Shown here piece after piece: positions 62,144-64,000 of a DNA stretch of 64,000 bases. This stretch comes from Gammaproteobacteria bacterium (GTDB taxonomy: Bacteria; Pseudomonadota; Gammaproteobacteria; Steroidobacterales; Steroidobacteraceae), in the NCBI GenBank assembly GCA_028293765.1, contig JAQGOG010000097.1, positions 62,001-126,000 of the forward strand, written 5' to 3'. Under the pieces are notes generated by a model, which ran no database searches, was not told where the DNA came from, and worked only from the letters and a program-made list of their open reading frames with translations. The first letter of the stretch is position 1, and each line of letters opens with the position of its first letter. A program made the translations under genes and the position numbers.

Positions 62144-62158
62144 CTCCTAGAATAGGAG
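62144..62158. promoter_or_regulatory. Palindromic site CTCCTA-N3-TAGGAG, likely operator
   Basis: CTCCTA (62144-62149) and TAGGAG (62153-62158) flank GAA. It has the same half-site and spacer length as the palindrome at 62012-62024 but is not a ribosome site. It lies about 215 bases before the DoxX gene, so the regulator may also control that gene. Confidence 0.55.
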
Positions 62159-62373
62159 CGACGGTACTTGGCATCGACGTCATTGACGGGAGCCTGGCGC
62201 TGGCCCGAGCGCGATTCGTTTCCATCCAACACAAGCGCGGCCGCAGATCGTCTCCTCCAGCATGTGACTCGCCGCGCTCCGCGGGTCAATTGAGCTGCAT
62301 CAACGATCTGGGTGGCCCGGAGGCGCTCCATGTGCTTTGGCCGGCATCGGGCCGTACCGGAAGGAGGATATAT

Positions 62374-62796
62374 ATGAACAATCTGATCGATGTGGTAGCG
62401 CGGCTTTTGCTGGCGCAGCTCTTCGTCCTGGCTGGATTGGGCAAGCTCGGTGCGGGATACGCCGGCACGCAGGCGTACATGCAGAGCATGGGCGTGCCCG
62501 GCGGCCTGCTGCCGTTGGTGATCGTCCTCGAGATCGGCGGCGGGCTGGCGTTGATTGCAGGGTTCCTGACGCGCTGGGCCGCTTTGGCCTTGGCTGTGTA
62601 CTCCGTGGTCGCCGCGCTGATTTTCCACCACAACTTCGGCGATCAGAATCAGATGATCCTGTTCACCAGCGACATCGCCGTGGCCGGCGGGCTCCTCCTG
62701 CTCTATGTCCATGGCGCCGGCATCTTCAGCCTGGACAGCCGAACACGTGGATCGAGGCGGGTCGGCGGCAATCCGCTCCCCGGCGTGCGCCCATGA
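62374..62796 (+). CDS. DoxX-family membrane protein
   Basis: A 140-residue protein with four membrane helices. The first is LLLAQLFVLAGLGKLGAGYA, the family start; then LLPLVIVLEIGGGLALIAGF and a third helix leading to FHHNFGDQNQMI, the conserved loop. The AAGGAGG ribosome site before the ATG is excellent. DoxX-type proteins act in respiratory or redox contexts; the exact role is unknown. The frame upstream to 62098 is not used. Confidence 0.92.
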   Translation: MNNLIDVVARLLLAQLFVLAGLGKLGAGYAGTQAYMQSMGVPGGLLPLVIVLEIGGGLALIAGFLTRWAALALAVYSVVAALIFHHNFGDQNQMILFTSDIAVAGGLLLLYVHGAGIFSLDSRTRGSRRVGGNPLPGVRP

Positions 62797-62967
62797 GCCG
62801 TGGCGGCGGCTCCAGCGGAGATCGCCGGACGGTGCGCTTGCGGTCATCGCGTGCCCGAAGTTGAACCCAATTCAATGACCGCGGCCTCGTAGGCGGCCTG
62901 CAACTGGCCCGCGACCGAGCGCCTGGGCCGCCCCGGCCGGCCCAGGCGAGCAATCGAGGCAGCGATC

Positions 62968-63405
62968 TCAAAATGGCAGCGGCCTCAGGTCGGGCTCGAT
63001 CCAGAGCCTGCGCGCCTCCACCGAGAACAGTCGCGTTCGGGACCAATAGCGCAGCAGCCAATCAGACCGTCCCAGCTCGCCCGCCAATAGGTCGTTCGCA
63101 ATGGAATGCAGGGGCGCACTCTCGTCATGGCTGTCGAGGACGCTGCGCGCGGCCCGAATCGAGGCAAGAGTAATAGTCTCATGGTAACCGCCGGTGTCGG
63201 TGTTGGCGACGCCGGTGGCTTCGTTATAAGCGCGAATGAGCCTGGGCATTTCCACGGCGACGGCCGGTTCGCGGCGGTGACGCAGCAACCAGAGGACGGC
63301 CGCGAAATGGGCCGCGTGGGTCCATTCGCGCTTGGGCAGCGAGCGATCGATGAGTCCGCGTCCGATACGCTCTATCTCGGTGGCGGTGCAAAAGTCGTTC
63401 GGCAT
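62968..63405 (-). CDS. Conserved hypothetical cytoplasmic protein
   Basis: A 145-residue protein belonging to a family I have seen only as hypothetical. Recognisable blocks are LPKREWTHAAHFAAVLWLLR, RLIRAYNEATGVANTDTGGY and HETITLASIRAARS. The conserved His and Trp residues suggest a binding site, but no function is known. The start at 63405 (MPNDFCTATEIER) is preferred over 63438. Confidence 0.75.
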   Translation of the reverse strand: MPNDFCTATEIERIGRGLIDRSLPKREWTHAAHFAAVLWLLRHRREPAVAVEMPRLIRAYNEATGVANTDTGGYHETITLASIRAARSVLDSHDESAPLHSIANDLLAGELGRSDWLLRYWSRTRLFSVEARRLWIEPDLRPLPF

Positions 63406-63442
63406 GGTCGGCTCCTGATGGGACGCCGGCGAGGGCAATACG

Positions 63443-63468
63443 AAAAACCCCGCCGGGCGGGCGGGGTT
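63443..63468 (-). terminator. Rho-independent terminator reading leftward
   Basis: On the minus strand the stem AACCCCGCC (63460-63468) pairs with GGCGGGGTT (63446-63454), followed by five T residues. It would stop transcription arriving from the right on the minus strand, just before the hypothetical gene. It is a textbook hairpin. Confidence 0.75.
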
Positions 63469-64000
63469 GGGTACGATCCGTTCGGAGTTAGCTTAGCGTT
63501 GGCTCTAAGTTTCCCAATGAATCACGCGCGCAACCGCCGCCGCTGAGTGGCGGCGTTGCTGGCAGGCAGATGTCTTTGCGTGATACATGGCAATAGTAAA
63601 ACCCATACGGTGCGGCAGGTCAACTTCCGTCAACGCGTCGCCGCCGCCCCACCCGGCTCGGAGTTTCCCGGTAGTAGTTTCCGTGGGCTGGCGCCGCCGG
63701 TGGACGAAGCGATCTTCAATTCCCTGCTCAGGACTCTTCCGAGCCGTCGGCACTCCCAACCGCATACAACTTCGTGCTCGCCGACATCGCCCTGCACGAG
63801 TACATCGGGATGTGGCGCTAGCACGTATACAACTTCCTTGGCCTGAACGTGCGCGCCACGCAGCCCGGAGCACTTTGCCTCAGGAAGGCGCGCCGATCGC
63901 GGCGCAGATGCGCAAAGGTCCGTGGACTTCGGCACCTCAGGTGCACGCTGACCGGACAGTTATGCAGCGGAACCTGCTGTTGCATCGCCAGGTGGAATGA
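63469..64000. other. Terminal region with no convincing gene
   Basis: About 530 bases. Frames exist on both strands but none has family features. One plus-strand frame (near 63740-63810) reads SALPTAYNFVLADIALHEYI before a stop, which may be the remains of a gene, but I cannot identify it. Confidence 0.35.

Noticed and set aside
63505-63935. Minus-strand frames near the right edge as genes
   Set aside because: They overlap each other in different frames, lack ribosome sites and show no family similarity that I can recognise.
1-64000. CRISPR arrays, rRNA and tRNA genes
   Set aside because: No regularly spaced repeats or conserved rRNA or tRNA segments were recognised on either strand.

Overview
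The window is high-GC DNA from a Gram-negative bacterium. The evidence is outer-membrane beta-barrels, TonB-dependent uptake, lipobox and twin-arginine (Tat) signals, and an RND outer-membrane factor. The mix of DUF1552/DUF1592 proteins, an ankyrin protein, Tat-exported dehydrogenases, a TIGR01782-like receptor and a YncE-like propeller suggests a soil or freshwater proteobacterium, perhaps a Steroidobacter-like gammaproteobacterium. That placement is inference only. No rRNA, tRNA, CRISPR array or intact insertion sequence was seen.

Positions 1-17862 hold an exopolysaccharide locus, almost all on the minus strand. In transcription order it encodes an outer-membrane barrel, a WecG/TagA transferase, an O-antigen ligase/polymerase and an acyltransferase. 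A plus-strand GH5 glycanase interrupts it. It resumes with a GMC oxidoreductase and its small Tat partner, a Wza-like exporter, a GumC-like chain-length protein, a BY-kinase-like ATPase, a HAD-UbiA fusion, two GT2 transferases, a flippase, a GT4 transferase and a second GH5 lipoprotein cut by the window edge. Many of these genes overlap by 4-8 bases, so they are probably translationally coupled. The two GH5 genes share an almost identical stretch in inverted orientation about 12 kb apart.

Positions 17863-28919 are a mixed region. It has a metallo-beta-lactamase-fold hydrolase, a polyvinyl-alcohol-dehydrogenase-like cytochrome quinoprotein, a decayed ECF sigma gene, a TIGR01777 epimerase, an intact ECF42-type sigma factor with its YCII partner, an outer-membrane barrel, a VOC protein and exonuclease III.

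Positions 28981-35704 (plus strand) form a possible uptake module: a protein-kinase-like domain without catalytic residues fused to a TonB C-terminal domain, a MipA/OmpV protein, a TonB-dependent receptor and a YncE-like propeller. Positions 36139-39551 hold a DcaP-like porin fused in frame to the C-terminal half of an RND periplasmic adaptor, followed by a NodT-type outer-membrane factor. No pump gene is present.

Positions 40446-51642 hold two related secreted proteins, a DUF6152 protein, the DUF1552/DUF1592 pair with two CxxCH haem sites, an ankyrin protein, glutathione peroxidase and a tandem pair of apparently Tat-exported short-chain dehydrogenases. Positions 52224-54347 hold two envelope proteins that share a small domain. 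Positions 54429-59165 are a stress-type cluster: DUF3606, LigD, DUF1232, DUF4142, BON and DUF378. Positions 59375-62005 look like conjugative-element material: a TraD-like coupling protein and a HipB-like regulator with palindromic sites. A DoxX gene and a conserved hypothetical gene follow. The last 0.5 kb has no convincing gene.
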